Below are positions 62,883 through 64,000 of a DNA stretch of 64,000 nucleotides, piece by piece; positions within the stretch are counted from its first letter, which is position 1; every line of letters begins with the position of its first letter. Under the pieces are notes generated by a model. The model searched no databases. It worked only from the letters and a program-made list of their open reading frames with translations, and had not been told where the DNA came from. Made by a program: the position numbers and the translations under genes. Source of the stretch: Neoroseomonas oryzicola (GTDB lineage: Bacteria; Pseudomonadota; Alphaproteobacteria; Acetobacterales; Acetobacteraceae); assembly GCF_012163135.1 (NCBI RefSeq), contig NZ_JAAVUP010000001.1, forward strand, positions 1,178,001 through 1,242,000. The letters run 5' to 3'.

Positions 62883-64000
62883 ATGTCCCCCCTCGACGTC
62901 ATCCGCCGCGACCATGCCGAGCTCACCGCCATCCGCCGCGATTTCCACACCCATCCCGAACTGGGCATGGAGGAGCATCGCACCGCGGAGATCGTCGCCC
63001 GCAAGCTCGAATCCTGGGGCATCGAGGTCCATCGCGGCATCGGCCGCACCGGCGTCGTCGGCGTGCTGCGCAACGGGTCCGGCAACCGCGCCATCGGCCT
63101 GCGCGCCGACATGGACGCCCTGCCGATCGAGGAACTGAACGACGTCGCTTACCGCAGCACGACCAAGGGCGTGATGCATGCCTGCGGCCATGACGGGCAC
63201 ACCACGATGCTGCTCGGCGCCGCGAAATACCTGGCCGAGACGCGCAACTTCGACGGCATCGTCCACTTCATCTTCCAGCCCGGCGAGGAAGGCTGCGGCG
63301 GCGCCCTGGCGATGCTCGAGGACGGCCTGTTCGAACGCTTCCCCTGCGATGCCATCTACGGCATGCACAACCGCCCCGGCATGCCGGTGGGCGAATACGG
63401 CATCCGCAGCGGCCCCACGGCGGCCGGCGGCGCCTTCTTCGACATCGTGATCGGCGGCAAGGGCGCCCATGGCGCGCGCCCCGAGGCAAGCATCGACCCG
63501 GTACTCACCGCCTGCCACGTCACCACCGCGCTGCAGTCGATCGTCAGCCGCACCCTTTCGCCCCGCGACCCCGCCGTCGTCAGCGTGACGAAGGTGGTGG
63601 GCGGGGAGGCCTACAACGTCATTCCGCAGACCGCGACGATCTCCGGCACCGCGCGCTTCTTCACCCGCGAGGTCGGCGGCCAGATCGAGGAAGGCCTGCG
63701 CCGGGTTGCGGCGGGCGTGGCCGCCGGCTTCGGCGCCACGGCCGAGGTCGACTGGCGGCTGATCTTCGCGCCCACCATCAACGACCCCAAGGAAACCGAC
63801 GCCTACGCCGAGGCCGCCGCGGATCTGGTCGGCGCGGCGAATGTCGCCCGCGACAACCCCCCAGGCATGGGATCCGAGGATTTCTCCTTCATGATGGAGA
63901 AGGTCCCCGGCGCCTACATCCATGTCGGCAACGGGCCCGGCGAGATGCCCCACCACCCGCGCTACCAGTTCAACGACGAGGCGATCCCCTACGGCGCGGC
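62883..64000 (+). CDS. M20 family amidohydrolase (hippurate hydrolase type), 3' truncated
   Basis: The frame stays open to the window edge, so the last residues are missing; 372 codons are visible, close to the full length of about 390. RRDFHTHPELGMEEHRTAE is the N-terminal mark. LRADMDALPIEE and MHACGHDGHTTMLLGAA hold the metal ligands, FIFQPGEEGCGGALAML the Glu pair, and YGMHNRPGMPVGEYGIRSG the next His. GSEDFSFMMEKVPGAYIHVG is the late motif. It likely removes an acyl group from an amino acid in the cytoplasm. The start at MSPLDVIRR is 222 bp from divergent thyX. Confidence 0.92.
   Translation, partial: MSPLDVIRRDHAELTAIRRDFHTHPELGMEEHRTAEIVARKLESWGIEVHRGIGRTGVVGVLRNGSGNRAIGLRADMDALPIEELNDVAYRSTTKGVMHACGHDGHTTMLLGAAKYLAETRNFDGIVHFIFQPGEEGCGGALAMLEDGLFERFPCDAIYGMHNRPGMPVGEYGIRSGPTAAGGAFFDIVIGGKGAHGARPEASIDPVLTACHVTTALQSIVSRTLSPRDPAVVSVTKVVGGEAYNVIPQTATISGTARFFTREVGGQIEEGLRRVAAGVAAGFGATAEVDWRLIFAPTINDPKETDAYAEAAADLVGAANVARDNPPGMGSEDFSFMMEKVPGAYIHVGNGPGEMPHHPRYQFNDEAIPYGA

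Overview
This is a GC-rich chromosomal window of about 64 kb with around 61 protein-coding genes, one tRNA gene and no rRNA, phage or insertion sequence that I can recognise. The gene content points to an alphaproteobacterium, most likely Acetobacteraceae (Roseomonas-like). The reasons are an ATP12-type F1-ATPase assembly chaperone next to an RluC-type pseudouridine synthase, the hflK-hflC-DUF2065-Do protease block, a flavin-dependent thymidylate synthase (ThyX), a leucine-rich leader peptide before leuA, and six scattered tripartite-tricarboxylate (TctC/Bug) solute receptors. The lineage is an inference from content, not from a marker-gene tree.

Layout. 1-9.5 kb: end of a PPK2 gene, an alpha/beta hydrolase divergent from a LysR regulator, a CBS-BON protein with an FNR/FixK-type box upstream, two tandem TctC receptors, rarA, crcB, a DUF188 protein, a PrpF-family isomerase and rluC. 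9.5-19.8 kb: an AsmA-like protein, ATP12, acylphosphatase, an M20 peptidase, a sulfotransferase, an S49 peptidase, then a small catabolic-looking set (flavin monooxygenase, isochorismatase-type hydrolase, DehI-like protein) and a TctC receptor. A structured repeat family sits just before two start codons here. 19.9-32.4 kb: a maleate-isomerase-like protein, GNAT, CoA-binding protein, DUF2076, LysR, a minimal adenylation enzyme/carrier protein/hydrolase cluster, an unrecognised HExxH protein, a TctC receptor with an epimerase, a DUF1254 protein, NhaA and tRNA-Lys. 32.5-38.1 kb: the cell-elongation operon mreB-mreC-mreD-mrdA-rodA on the minus strand. 38.3-45.9 kb: a glycine-zipper lipoprotein, leuA with an attenuator-like leader, two convergent TctC receptors, a PuuE-type deacetylase, a TPR protein and a TetR regulator. 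46-60.3 kb: ilvB-ilvN-ilvC, miaA divergent from serB, a DUF6311 membrane protein, a Do-type protease with HflKC, mrp and ilvD. 60.4-64 kb: a DoxX-like protein, a small membrane protein, an HD phosphohydrolase, thyX and a truncated M20 amidohydrolase.

How the genes work together. The window holds most of branched-chain amino acid synthesis, split over three loci (leuA, ilvBNC, ilvD), with a clear leucine attenuator before leuA and a weaker candidate control element before ilvB. Envelope functions are well represented (elongasome, HflKC and Do protease quality control, AsmA-like protein, lipoprotein). The accessory parts are catabolic: orphan TctC receptors lie beside hydrolases, isomerases and oxygenases, which fits a soil or water organism scavenging organic acids. 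I found no clear defence system, CRISPR array or prophage. The most unusual items are the repeats that carry a Shine-Dalgarno sequence, the adenylation/carrier/hydrolase cluster, the HExxH protein, and two genes that appear to lack an ordinary start codon.
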